Origin: Thermothelomyces thermophilus ATCC 42464
Taxonomy: Eukaryota; Ascomycota; Sordariomycetes; Sordariales; Chaetomiaceae
Direction: 5' to 3'
Length of the DNA: 64,000 nucleotides
Assembly (NCBI RefSeq): GCF_000226095.1
Contig: NC_016472.1
Location: 310,001 to 374,000 of the forward strand
Below, piece by piece: positions 13,340 through 24,725 of this stretch. Made by a program: the position numbers and the translations under genes. The notes below the pieces were generated by a model. That model was not told the origin of the DNA and did not search any database. It saw only the letters and a list, made by a program, of their open reading frames with translations. Every line of letters begins with the position of its first letter. Position 1 is the first letter of the stretch.

Positions 13340-13875
13340 AGTTAAACAGGACATTAGCACCTTAGGACTATATATTACTAATAACGCGTGCTTCGGACTC
13401 CCGTACCCTCTGTTCTTCTGCCTCTATTTCCTCTAGAGATTATATACCTCGACGAAATAGCTCGGAACCCCGCTCCTTCAAGAAACGTTTCTAGCGACGA
13501 AGACGAGCTAATCGACCGACAGCCGTCTAAAGTTAAGTCTGAAGGACAAAAAGGGCCTCTTTAGCATCGGCCTCTTCTTATTCTATATACTTTTGTTCGG
13601 ATATAATCTTTGTTACTATAAAGAATTAGCTACGAACATTAAGGCAACAAACTAGGTCACGAATAAGCAGACGCTACGTTAGAACCATTGTAAGAACGAC
13701 CCTAACGTACGCACTCGCTATAGCAAGAAGAGCCTAACGCTATACGATAAGCCAAGTTCCGCTTAAAACACCACGAACACGGTATAACGTCTACGCTAGA
13801 AGAATTAATAAAAGAAGCAAGCGTAGCACGCTATTAGGATTTCGAGGATCGGCGCTTAGAAACACGATCTGCTAT
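13215..13875 (-). pseudogene. Antisense six-cysteine/coiled-coil gene, type II
   Basis: Runs from a lost start (ATA for ATG at 13875-13873, followed by Ala-Asp-Arg) to TAA at 13217-13215, with a predicted 49-bp intron (13664-13616) whose removal leaves 612 nt in phase (203 aa). Exon 1 has Pro-Cys-Ser-Trp-Cys and, once RIP changes at Cys codons are allowed for, the spacing C-x2-C-x6-C-x8-C-x2-C-x6-C, which fits the Zn2Cys6 consensus, then Gly-Arg-Ser and Asn-Gly-Ser. Exon 2 is Glu/Leu/Arg-rich and heptad-like (probable coiled coil), with Leu-Ala-Arg-Leu-Arg-Arg-Gln-Lys and a Ser-Leu-Glu-Glu-Ile-Glu stretch. It overlaps pol tail-to-tail. The start lies 134 bp from the 3' LTR. A DNA-binding regulator role is inference. 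Breaks: several TAG/TAA and Cys-to-Tyr changes. Confidence 0.72.
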
Positions 13876-14008
13876 CTTATTAGTTACTAGCAGTACAGGA
13901 AAAGGAAAAAAAAAAAAATTACGAGGTATACGTGGAAAGGATGTTGGCGCTATTTGAAACGGCCTAAAAGAAGGCTTTCAGGTCGAAAGCCTCGGAGGGA
14001 GGGCATCG

Positions 14009-14436
14009 TATCATGGAAATATATATACAGATGCTGCCTAAGCCACTGGCATAAACGGGCCAATTAAGCCGAAAGAATGATGGACTAATTAGGACGGGAT
14101 CACGCTTAGCAAGAAATGATCCTAATAGAGGATCACTAGCTCACGATATAAGCCAGGTAAGCTAGTATAAATGATCACCACAACTGCTAGTGATCCTAGG
14201 AGTATATATACATATAAATAGTCACTCGTTATGGTGGACTCTAGGAGTTCACCAGTGGTAACAATCACAATCACAGTACTCATACCAAGCATTGCTGATT
14301 ACTGTAAGAGACAACTTTAAGTGTTGTTATGAACCCTTTGGCTTTACCGAATCCCTCAGACGACCTGCCTACGTGTCCCGCTTAACCTACCTCCGTCTGG
14401 ACCCTTTCAGAAGAAGTCTGAGTTAGGTTTGTCATA
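14009..14436 (+). repeat. 3' LTR of copy B, U3 type II
   Basis: 428 bp, the same length as the 5' LTR and differing from it by transitions. Begins TATCATGG where the 5' LTR has TGTCACGG. It is preceded by GGAGGGAGGG (polypurine tract) and a hairpin GGCTTTC/GAAAGCC. The self-primer word AGTGGTAACAA is intact at 14254-14264. Confidence 0.95.
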
Positions 14437-14441
14437 CTATT

Positions 14442-15838
14442 GTCTTAGAGAAGATGAGTATGTCGTCGAGATAATATACTATAAATTTATCGAGAAAGGG
14501 TCGGATCGCTTAATTAATTAGGGCTTAGAATGTTGCTAGCGTATTTATAAGTCCGAATGGTAAAACGAGGTACTTATAGTGGCTATAGGGTGTCCTAAAG
14601 GCCGTTTTCCACTTATTGCCTTCTTTAATCTATATATAGTTATAGGCTAATAGTAAGTCAAGACACGTAAAATATTAGGCTCCTGCTAACTAATCTCGGA
14701 GCTATAAGATTAGCGGTAATAGGTATTAATTCTTTATAGTCTATTCGTTAAGTTATCGATAGTTAACATATAACTATAGCTTTCTGTCTTTCTTAGGTAT
14801 AAATAGGATTAGGTAGCCTATTAGCGATATCGACAGGCAAATATATTCTCTTCAAAGGTTCTCCTTTAAATATTGCTTAAGTTCTTCGTTCTATGTCTAG
14901 CTTATATAGTAAATCTTAAAGAACTTTAGTTATACTCCTTCCTTAAGCTTGATCTCGTAATCCTATAGGCCGTGTTCTAGTAATCCTTCTAGATATTTCG
15001 GTTCGAATGCTAGGTATCCTTTATATTCCTTCGGTACTTCCCTAGTCTTGTCTCGTTTCTCGGTTTTCTAATAGTATGCGAACTTAGTTCCGTCTATAGC
15101 GATACTAGCGATTTCTCCTATCTTAACCTACTACTCTAATTACAGTGCTCTATATTCGTTAATAGAGAGAACAGCTATCAGTAGTTTAGCTCGTTCCTCC
15201 TATTGTAACGTCGGTATCGTTATATCGCTTCTTCTAAAGTCTATAGTAGTCTGCCTACTACTACTCGTCTCTTACGGTAGATCCGTAGGATATGCCTTCC
15301 CCTAAGTATTGTCTATTTGTAATCCTTATATGCTCCCTATCTCGCTAGTCAAATATAACTCCATTTAAGGTCGTAGGTAGCTACTATTCTTCTAGCTAAT
15401 GTCTAGGTTATAATCTTTATACTATAGTAACCCTAATATTATATCTTTGTTATTACCTATATTTACGATGCTAAATATAACTATTATAGTCTTTCCTACT
15501 ATAGTAATATCAATTAGTTCGGTCTCCCTACGTACCTATTACGTTAGAAATGACCCTTTAACTATACTATACTTCCGCTTCATTCTCTAGGGTATCTATA
15601 GCTAATTTACAAGTGTCGGCGAAATCAGGTTTATCTCTGCTCCACTGTCTACTAGTACGAGCATTTCGTGCTATTTCCATTATACTATTATCTATAATCG
15701 CTTGTCTTACCGCCGTCGTCTAAAGATTGCGGCGATTTCCTATGTTTCTACCGGGAGGTCTCGATATAGTAGTCTCTTATGCTAGTTCCTCTTATACTAC
15801 GCTACTACTCGCCGCTATATAGGCGTTAATAGTTCCTA
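14442..15838 (-). pseudogene. pol: pol of copy C, protease and RT part
   Basis: The rest of this pol is at 6420-6873 and outside the window. Protease Asp-Ser-Gly-Ala is intact (Asp near 15649) and RT YLDD is intact at 14462-14473, so the visible catalytic residues survive even though the frame has many stops. B's insertion point is only about 20 bp past YLDD. Confidence 0.88.
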
Positions 15839-18087
15839 GGCTCCTTAAAGGGCCTTAACCTGTTTCCTAGGTCAGTACTAACCTCTTCGGTTATTTAGCT
15901 AATAGCGGCTTTGTCGATCGTGCTCATTTCTATAAGCTATTAAGTGCTTACGGCTTCCTACTATTAAGTCCGTTCTGCTTCTCGTCATATATACTATAGC
16001 TTTATCTAAAGCTCCCGAATTCGCGATTTCTTTTCGTCTACGTAATAGAGGTAGTCGTTACTCTAGTATAAGTCCTATATATCTCGTCCCGTTCTATAGT
16101 ACCTAGGCTAGGCTTGTCTTAGAACTATTGTAATGCCCTCTAGATCGCAGGCTTCGATCTTCTAGAGCAATTTAGCCGCTCTGTTTCCTATATTGTAGAC
16201 CTATTCTATAGGGCAGAGGCTTCTGTTCTTATTTTTTTGTCGGGTTAGCTAGTAATTATTTTCGAATTTATCGTAGAAGTAATATCGACATTCGTATACT
16301 ATATACTAGAACTAGGGCACTTATATATATACCTCGTATTAAGGGTATAGTTATATAGCGTTACCTAAGAGGTATTAGAATTCTTTTCTAAATCCTTCTC
16401 ATTATATATAGACTATAGGTACCTTAATGCTAAGGTAGGAATGTTTCTTTTAGTAGCTTTCCTACGTATATTTATCTTTTCTACAGTTCGCGTATATAAA
16501 CTAGTACTCTAGGTTCTATATGTTATTATTAAGTTACTAGTCGTTAAAATACTCGGTATAGCTATTAGGCCTATTATATATCAGAAGCTATTTTCCTTTA
16601 ATAGTTTCTACGATACGTCAGAGTTCCCTTATCTCGTCCCTTATCTCATCGCTCTACTAGGCAAGTCAAGTCAAGCGCCTATCCCATTCGCACAGTTCTA
16701 TATTAAGTCGGAAAACTTTATTATAGTACCATTTGATTCGTTCCTAGAGGAATAGAACATTAGGTCTAGGTCTTTTAATTCCTTAGGTGTCGGTTATCTA
16801 TGATCTGTCCCGCCTCTATATAACTGTAAAACCCCACTACCTTAAGGCTAGGAGAATCGAAATTGGCAGTATATACTCTCCTACCATGTTCTATTCGGCA
16901 AGACCTATCTCTAGGTCTATAGTGACTAGTTCGGAGTACAGTACTTGTTCGTCTTTACTATTGCTATCGTGTCTAAGACTATCTATATTACTGCCCTTAT
17001 CTTTGTAACTTATAGCCGCTACTTTGATAATATCCTTAGTAGTTTTATCGATAACTATAATTTTCTTTCTAAGGACTATCTTCTACTTCTTCTTCGGGCT
17101 TCGACATTCTCGCTTATAGTGCCCTTTCTTTCCGTAGTTATAATAGGTAATATTAGACTTGTCTTTGGTCGTCTTCTTCTAGTCTTACTTCTATACTACG
17201 TCTATATCTATAGCTCTAGGGTATATCCTATACGAGGTACTAATATATACTCGCTTTTTCTTATTATTAGCCTTAACTATAGTTCCGTTTATTTAGCCTC
17301 GTTTCTACTACTCCTATATATAGAGTTAATTATTAATTCTAATAACCTATATAATATATTTATCTAGAGTCTTAGGCCAATTATACTTATATAGCTTGTC
17401 TTTAACCTTTTCCTTTAAGCTATTATAGAATAATTATATTAACACCTTATCGTCAAGCTAAGACTTAAGTATATCTTATCTAAATTATATAGTATAGGAG
17501 GCTACTAACTTAGTCTATCAGAGATTAGCAAGTCTTTCTTATATATAAATCTTCTTATCTTTATCGCTAAAAACCTTCTAAAGCTCTTCTTCAAAACGGT
17601 TGTAGGATTAAAATACTACTTATATAAATACGTCTTAGTCGTCTTTATCTTCCTTAGTAAGATAGTTATTCTATATAGGCTCGAACTATCTAAGTACCTT
17701 ACCCTCTAGTCTTATAGCTACGTAGAGGACTTTAGCTTTGTCATCCAGAAACTTGTCGTCATTGAGCCGGAAGTAGGATTAGAGGTTTGTTAGAAATCCT
17801 ACAAGATCCTCCTTAGTTCCTCCGTATTTACCAGGTAGTTCGATTTTGATACAGCTCGCTTTAGCGCCCTCAAGTGCCTTGATTTTAGCATAGGCCTCGT
17901 TAACTAGTTTCTACAAGTGCTTTTAGCCGTTCTCGAGTTCCTTGATTCGAGCTTAAGTAGCCTTATCTCTCTAGTCTAACTCCTAGGTTTGCTAATAGAG
18001 TTAACTAAGCTAGGTAAGTAGCTATTTGGCTGTAATGTTAGTAGCTATATCGATATCGAGGTTAAGGTTACCTCTGTTCTAAACTAT
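15826..18087 (-). pseudogene. gag: gag of copy C
   Basis: 2262 nt from the former start (ATA at 18087-18085) to the conserved TAA (15828-15826). The knuckle near 17100-17150 has lost its first two cysteines but keeps Gly-Lys-Lys-Gly-His and the final Cys. An opposite-strand 140-codon open frame at 16945-17367 is a shadow. Confidence 0.87.
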
Positions 18088-18098
18088 AATAGAATAAA

Positions 18099-18114
18099 GG
18101 GAGTGATAGCAACG
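18099..18114 (-). promoter_or_regulatory. Primer-binding site of copy C, second variant
   Basis: On the minus strand reads CGTTGCTATCACTCCC directly after the LTR. It differs from A/D by T-to-C and C-to-T at two positions. The matching LTR word of C (minus strand of 25876-25886) is AGTAATAGCAA, which differs from the exact complement AGTGATAGCAA by a single TG-to-TA change. Confidence 0.68.
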
Positions 18115-18241
18115 TATAACGAACCTAACTTAGACTTCTTCTAAAAGGGTTTAGACGAAGGTAGGTAAAGTAGGACAAATATATAGGTTGTCTAAGGGAT
18201 TTAGTAAAGCTAAAGGGTTTATAATAACACTAGAGTTATCT
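18115..18241 (-). repeat. 5' LTR of copy C, U5-R part
   Basis: 127 bp; with 25831-26131 (301 bp) it restores a 428-bp type II LTR, the same length as the LTRs of B. Ends in TATCT (18237-18241), the target duplication of copy D. Confidence 0.93.
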
Positions 18242-18687
18242 TGTCACGAATAAGCACATAGACGGTCTGGCAGGCTGCAGCCAGGACGCAGGACATTCCG
18301 ACAACCAATCACTTGACAAACCAATCGGAAGATTATCACCGCCAAGACTAAGGTCTTCACTAGTGATAATAGCATGTCACCGCTAACAACGTAGAATCAC
18401 GGAGTGAAAGGAGAAATGGTACTAGTAATAACTATAGAAGAAGGACAGACAAATTGTATATATATAGCTAACTAGTCACTCGTTTGGTAGACTCTAAGAG
18501 TTCACTAGTAGTAATAATCACAATTATAGTACTCATACTAAGCATTGCTAACTATTATAAGAGATAACTCTAGTGTTATTATAAACCCTTTGGCTTTATT
18601 AAATCCCTTAGACGACCTACGCCCTTGTCTGCTTTACCTACCTCTATCTAGACCCTTTTAGAAGAAGTCTAAGTTAGGTTCGTCATA
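18242..18687 (+). repeat. 5' LTR of copy D, U3 type I, with promoter
   Basis: Starts TGTCACGAATAAGCACATAG. TATA-like run at 18455-18466, about 50 bp upstream of the predicted R start (18507-18517, AGTAGTAATAA, RIP-altered). The U3 contains ACTAGTGATAA (18359 on) and a mutated second copy ACTAGTAATAA (18421 on) plus the inverted word TTATCAC (18333 on), possible operator-like repeats. Confidence 0.94.
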
Positions 18688-18703
18688 CGTTGTTACCACT
18701 CCC
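18688..18703 (+). promoter_or_regulatory. Primer-binding site of copy D
   Basis: CGTTGTTACCACTCCC, unmutated. TTGTTACCACT (18690-18700) pairs over 11 nt with AGTGGTAACAA. D's own 3' LTR carries AGTGGTAATAA (25645-25655), one CA-to-TA change away. No tRNA-type TGG start. Confidence 0.72.
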
Positions 18704-18714
18704 TTTGTTCTATC

Positions 18715-20976
18715 ATGGTTCAGAACGGAGGTGACTTCGACCTTGACACCGACATGGCTACCAACATCACGGCCGAATAACTGCTCGCCTAGCTTGGTTA
18801 ACTCTAGCAGCGGATCTAGGAGTTAGACTAGAGAGACAAGGCTGCTTAAGCTCGAATCAAGGAACTTAAGAACGGCGAAAAGTACTTGTAGAAATTGATT
18901 AACGAGGCCTATACTAAAATCGAGACGCTCGAGACTATCAAAGCGAGCTATATTAAGATCGAACTACCTGGCAAATATAGAGGAACTAAGGAGGATCTTG
19001 TAGGATTCCTAACTAACCTCCGATCCTACTTTTGGCTTAATAACGACAAGTTTCCGGATAAAAAAGCTAAAGTCCTTTACGTAGCCACGAGACTAGAGGG
19101 TAAGGCACTTAGATAGTTTAAGCCTATATAGAACGACTATCTTACTAAGGAAGACGAAGACGACCGAGATGTATTTATATAGGTAGTCTTCTGATCTTAT
19201 AACCGTTTTAAAGAAGAGCTTCGGAAGGTTTTTGGCGACAAAGACAAGAAAATCTATATATAAGAAAGACTCGCCAATCTCTGACAGACCAAGTTAGTAG
19301 CCTCCTATACTATATAGTTTAGATAGGACATGTTTAAGTCTTAGCTTAACAACAAGGCGTTAATACAATTGTTCTATAATGGCCTAAAGGAAAAGGTCAA
19401 AGATAAGCTATATAAGTATGATCGACCTAAGACTCTAGACAAATACATCGTACAGGCTATTAGAATCGATGATCGGCTCTACGTGCAAGAGTAGTAGAAA
19501 CAAGGTCAAACAAACGGAACCATAGTTAAGGCTAACGACAAGAAAAAACGAACGTACGCCAATACCTCGTACGAGACGTACCCCGGAGCTATAGATATAG
19601 ATGTAGTGTAGAAGTAGGACTAGAAGAAGATAACCAAAGACAAGTCTAATGTTACCTACTATAATTGCGGAAAGAAAGGGCACTATAAGCAAGAATGTCG
19701 AAGCCCGAAGAAAGAGTAGAAGCTAGTCCCTAGAAAAGAAATCGCAGATATCGACGAAACCACCAAGAATGTTACCGAAGTAGTAGCCACGAGCTACGAA
19801 GACAGGGGCAGTGATATAGACAGTCTAGGATACGACGGCAACGGTAAAGACAAACAAGTACTGTATTCTAAACTAGTCACTATAAACCTAGAGACAGGTC
19901 TCGCCGAATAGGACACGGCAGGGGAGTATGTACTACTAACTTCGATTCTCCTAGCCTTGAGACAGTGGGGTTTTATAGTTATATAGAGGCAGGATAGATC
20001 GTAGACGACCGACATCTAAGGAACCGAAAGACCTAGACCTAATGTTCTATTCCTCTAGGAACAAATCGAAGGGTACTATAATAAAGTTTTCTGGCTTAAT
20101 ACAGAACTATACGAACAGGATAAACGTTTGACTTAACTTGCCTAGTAGAGCAATGAGATAAAGGACGAGATAAGGGAACTTTGACGTATCGTAGAAACTA
20201 TTAAAGGAGAATAGCTTATAGTATATAATGGACCCGATAGCTACGCCAAGTGTTTTAACGATTAGTAACTTAGTAACAATGTACGGAACCTAGAATATCA
20301 GTTTATACGCACGAACCGCGGAAAAGACGAGCGTATGTGGGAAAGCTACTAGAAGAAACACTCCTACCTTAGCATTAGAGTACCTATAGTCTATATATAG
20401 TGGGAAGGATTTAGGAGAGAATTCTAATACTTCCTAGGCAACGCTATACGACTACACCCTTGACACGAGGCACATGTACAAGTGCCCTAGTTCTAGTGTG
20501 TGGTATACAAATGCTAATATCACTTCCGTAACAAATTCGAAAACAATCACTGGCCGACCTGATAAGGAAATGAGAACAGAAGCTTATGCCCTGTAGAGTA
20601 GGTCTACAATGCAGGAAACAGAGCGGCCGAATTACTCTAGAAAATCGAAGACCGGAGTCCAGAAGGCATTACAATAGTTCTAAAACAAGCCTAGCCTAGG
20701 CACTGTGAAACAGGACAAGACATATAGGACTTATACTAGAGTAACGATTACCTTTATCACGCGGATGAAAAGAAATTGCGAATCCGGGAGCTTCAGATAA
20801 AGCTATAGCATATACGATAGAAAGCAGAACGGACCTAATAGTAGGAAGCCGCAAGCACTCAATGGCTCACAGAGATGAGTATAATCGACAAAGCCACTAC
20901 CAGCCAAACAACTAAAGAGGTCAGTACTAACCTAGGAAACGGGTCAGGGCCCTTCGAAGGGCCTAAAAACCATTAA
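18715..20976 (+). pseudogene. gag: gag of copy D (capsid/nucleocapsid), reference
   Basis: ATG intact at 18715, conserved TAA at 20974-20976; 753 codons plus stop. Order: Leu/Gln-rich heptad segment (about residues 20-65), a retrotransposon-gag capsid-like region with Gly-Lys-Tyr-Arg-Gly-Thr, Phe-Leu-Thr-Asn-Leu-Arg and Arg-Leu-Glu-Gly-Lys (about residues 85-180), a CCHC zinc knuckle at 19657-19698 with only the first Cys lost (TGC to TAC), then an acidic and coiled C-terminal extension of about 430 residues. The protein would package element RNA into particles. A 73-codon open piece (18895-19116) shows the uninterrupted N-terminal part. Dead through TAG/TAA codons. gag and pol are in different frames, so pol needs a -1 shift or re-initiation. 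Confidence 0.92.
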
Positions 20977-23900
20977 CGCCTATATAGCGGCGAGTGGTAG
21001 CGTAGTATAGGAGGAACTGCCGTAAGAGACCACTATATCGAGACCTTCTAACAGAAATATAGGAAGTTACCGCAATCTTTAGACAACGACGGCAGGACAA
21101 GCGACTATAGATAATAGCACAATGGAAATAGCACGAAATGCTTGTACTAGTAGACAGTAGAGCAGAGATAAACCTAATTTCGCTAACGCTTATAAATCAG
21201 TTACAGATACCCTAGAGAATAAAGCAGAAGTATAGCATAGTCAAAGGACCATTTCTGACGTAATAGGTATATAAGGAGACTAAACCGATCGACATCACTA
21301 TAGTAAGGAAGACTATAATAGTCGTATTTAGTATTATAGATATAGGCGACAACAAAGATATAATACTAGGGTTACTATAGTATAAAGATTATAACCTAGA
21401 CATTAGCTAGAAGAATAGTAGCTACCTACGACCCTAAATAGAGTTATATTCGACTAGCGAGATAGGGAGCACGTAAGGATCGCGAGAGGACAATGCTCAA
21501 GGGAAGGCATATCCTATAGATCTACTGCAAGAGACGAATAGTGGCAGACAGACCACTATAGACTCTAGAAGAAGCGGTAAAACGATAACGACGATGCAAT
21601 AGGAGGAACGAGCTAAACCGTCGATAGCTATTCTCTCCGTTGATAAGTGCGGAGCACTGTAATTAGAGCAGTAGGTCGAGACAGGAGAAATCGCTAGCAT
21701 CGCTATAGACAGAACTAAGTTCGTATACTATTAGAAAACCGAGAGATAAGATAAGACTAGGGAAGTACCGAAGGAATACGAAGGACACCTAGCATTCGAA
21801 CCAAAACATCTAGAAGGGCTGCCAGAACACGGCCTATAGGATTATAAGATCAAGCTTAAGGAAGGAGTATAACTAAAGTTCTTTAAGATTTACTATACGA
21901 GCCAAATATAGAACGAAGAACTTAAGCAATATTTAGAGGAGAACCTTCGAAGAGGATATATCTGCCTGTCGACATTGCTAGCAGGCTACCTAATCCTGTT
22001 TATACCTAAGAAAGACGGAAAGCTATGGTTATATATTGACTATTGGCAACTTAACGAACAGACTATGAAAAACTGATACCTATTACCGCTGATCTTATAG
22101 CTCCGAGATTAGTTAATAGGAGCCTAATATTTTACATATCTTGACTTGCTATCGGCCTATAACTATATATAGATTAAAGAAGGCGATAAGTAGAAAACGG
22201 CCTTTAGGACACCCTATAGCCACTATAAGTACCTTGTTATGCTATTCGGACTTATAAACGCGCCGGCAACGTTCTAAGCCCTAATTGATCAAGCTATCTA
22301 ACCCTTTCTTGACAAATTTATAGTATATTATCTTGACGATATACTTATCTTCTCTAAGATAATAGACGAACACTAGAAGTACGTAAGAGTAGTATTAGAC
22401 ACGCTACACGTGTATAAGCTATTAGTTAACAAGGAAAAGAGCAAATTCCACGTTAGGAAAACAGTGTTTTTAGGGTATAAAATATCCCCAAGACAAATCT
22501 AGATAGAACCCTTAAAGGTTAAAGCTATCAAGAATTGGCTATAACTAACGATAGTCACGGAAGTACAAAGCTTTATCGGATTTACAAACTTCTACCAAAT
22601 GTTTATTAGAAACTTTAGAGTAATCGTACAACCTTTATATAAACTTACCAAAAAGAATACTAAATTCTAATAGGAAGGACAATACGAGCAAGCATTTATA
22701 CAGATCCGCAACGCTATTACTAAAGACCTAGTACTAGTACTACCAGATCCTAAGAAACCATTTAAGGTAGAAACGGACGCTTCAGACTATACCATCAGAG
22801 GATAATTAGGACAACGAGACGGACAAGGAAAGCTACATCCTATAGCCTTCTTTTCAAAGAAGCTTGACGAACCACGTCTTAATTATCCGATCTACGACAA
22901 GGAACTACTTGTAATTATTAAAGCTTTTAAGGAATGGCGACTATACCTTAGTAGTACGATTAAACCAATATAGGTATATACGGATTATAAGAATTTACAA
23001 TACTTTATAACAACAAAGGAGCTTAACAGATGACAAATACGATAGGTAGAATTCCTTGCGGAATTTAACTTCGAAATCCGCTACAAGAAGGGTAAAGAGA
23101 ACGTATAAGCGGACACCTTAAGCTGACAAACAAATCATATAGAAGAACAGATAGAAACAACACCACCATTATTTAAGGAACGAATAGACAGGACGCTATA
23201 TTACAAAATGTAGATACCTATAGAAGATGATCTACTTGACTTATTCCTAGAATGTTACGTAATCTTTCGAGAAGAAAGGATTAACAAGGCATAGTATCAA
23301 ACGGCACCTGGACCAGTAGTACCTAACGGAGTCGAAGAAAGAGATAGGAAACTCTAGTACCGAGGCAAAGCATATATCTATAACGGGGATCAATAGCTGC
23401 GAATAATTCGAGAACTCTACAAGTCGAAACTTAGAAGACATAAAGGAGTCACGAAAACTGTCGTATAAGTCAAGCAACACTACAACTTTCCATAGTTAAC
23501 GGCACGAGTCAAGGAAGTCATACGGAACTATGACATCTGCAATCGAAGCAAGACGGCACGATATAAGCCGTATAGGCTACTTTAGCCACTGCCAACACCT
23601 GACAAACCATAGAGTTTGGTTACGATAGACTTTATTACGAAGCTGCCAGAATCTAAGGATATAGCCATAGGAGTGATCTATAATAGTATCCTCATTGTAG
23701 TAGATCGCCTGACTAAATGGGCATACTTCTTTCCCTACAAGGAGTCCTAGATAGCAGAACAGTTAGTAGACGTGATCTACCGGTAAGTTACATTAGTACA
23801 CGCTTAGCCACAAGAATAGATCACCGATAGAGACACCAAGTTCGTATCAAAGTTCTAGCAAGCGTTAATACAACGATTAGGCGTTAATAGTAAACTGTCA

Positions 23901-24725
23901 ATAGTATATTACCCGTAGACCGACGGACAAACAGAGCAACTAAACCAAGTCGTTAAATAGTATCTCTATTCTTACATCAACTACTAACAAGACGACTAGG
24001 TTATACTATTACTAATAGTATAACTCGCTTATAATATAACGCTAATAGAAACAACCAAGGTTATACCATTCTTTACGAACTACAGATATAACACAGACCT
24101 TAGGCAAGGACTAGAGGTCATAGTACCAAGAGTAGTAGTTAAAGCAAAACAAATGTACACACTATATAAGAAGCTTAAGAAGGAACTCGAGTTTATCAAG
24201 ACTAGAATAAAGAATTACTACGACAAACACAGGCTTAAGGGACCTTGCCTAGAGAGGGGAGACAAAGTCTACCTAATCGTACGAAACTTACAAACCAAAC
24301 AACTAAGCACGAAGCTAGACTTTAAGAAGGTCAGACCCTTTATTATCAAAGAACGAATTTCGACATCTAACTACCGACTATCGTTACTGTCATCTATACG
24401 ACTACGGACGGATATTTTTTATATTTCACTTCTCGAACTAGTACCAAAAAACGCCAAGGTTGCTATAAACATTAAGGCAAAAGACGAGGAAGAAGAATAG
24501 GACGTCGAAGAAATTCTAGATTTATATATCATTAATAGGGAACTATAGTACCTAGTTAAATAGCTTAATTTTAGACTAGAAGATAGCTTATAGGAACTAG
24601 TCAAAAACCTAAATTGCCCTAAGAAACTAGAATAGTTCTACTAGCAGAACCTAGATCGACTAAAGGGAAGCCTGGGACAGAACTAAAGATAGCGCTCTAG
24701 TCGACAACATCGGCGGTATCATTAA
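20964..24725 (+). pseudogene. pol: pol of copy D (PR-RT-RH-INT-chromodomain), reference
   Basis: Frame is -1 relative to gag; start set at the overlap. Protease motif Asp-Ser-Arg-Ala (21153 on; Gly lost by TGG-type change). RT: Leu-Asp-Leu with its Asp at 22143 and YLDD at 22329-22340, both intact. RNase H Thr-Asp-Ala-Ser-Asp near 22772. Integrase zinc region 23400-23541 with one His and one Cys changed to Tyr; catalytic Asp 23628, Asp 23826 and Glu 23934 intact, 35 residues between the last two. Chromodomain 24501-24600, which in this family would bind methylated histone H3 and steer integration to heterochromatin; its first Trp is now TAG. The putative stop is TAA 24723-24725. Gene order INT after RT places it in Ty3/gypsy, and the chromodomain in the chromovirus branch. 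Confidence 0.93.

Larger units (their letters stand above)
6874..14436 (+). mobile_element. Gypsy chromovirus copy B, full length
   Basis: 7563-bp complete copy with both LTRs, inserted in opposite orientation into C pol just downstream of the RT motif. Flanked by CTATT at 6869-6873 and 14437-14441. It is the only complete copy with a type II U3 and the type II antisense gene. Confidence 0.96.
14442..18241 (-). mobile_element. Copy C, RT to 5' LTR segment
   Basis: Contains the first part of pol, all of gag, the primer-binding site and the first 127 bp (plus-strand order) of the 5' LTR. The LTR is interrupted after 18241 by copy D; the remainder resumes at 25831. Its 3' half lies left of the window, beyond copy A. 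Confidence 0.93.

Noticed and set aside
13221-13955. A sense-strand C-terminal extension of pol in copy B, about 230 codons with only RIP-type stops
   Set aside because: The same interval read antisense shows the six-Cys motif, intron and coil shared with the other types, whereas the sense reading has no counterpart in D, F or H. Most likely the shadow of the antisense gene.
20956-20963. GGGCCCT as a -1 frameshift heptamer
   Set aside because: In the gag register the codons are GGG CCC, not the X-XXY-YYZ phasing required. The sequence is also a palindrome likely to recur by chance.
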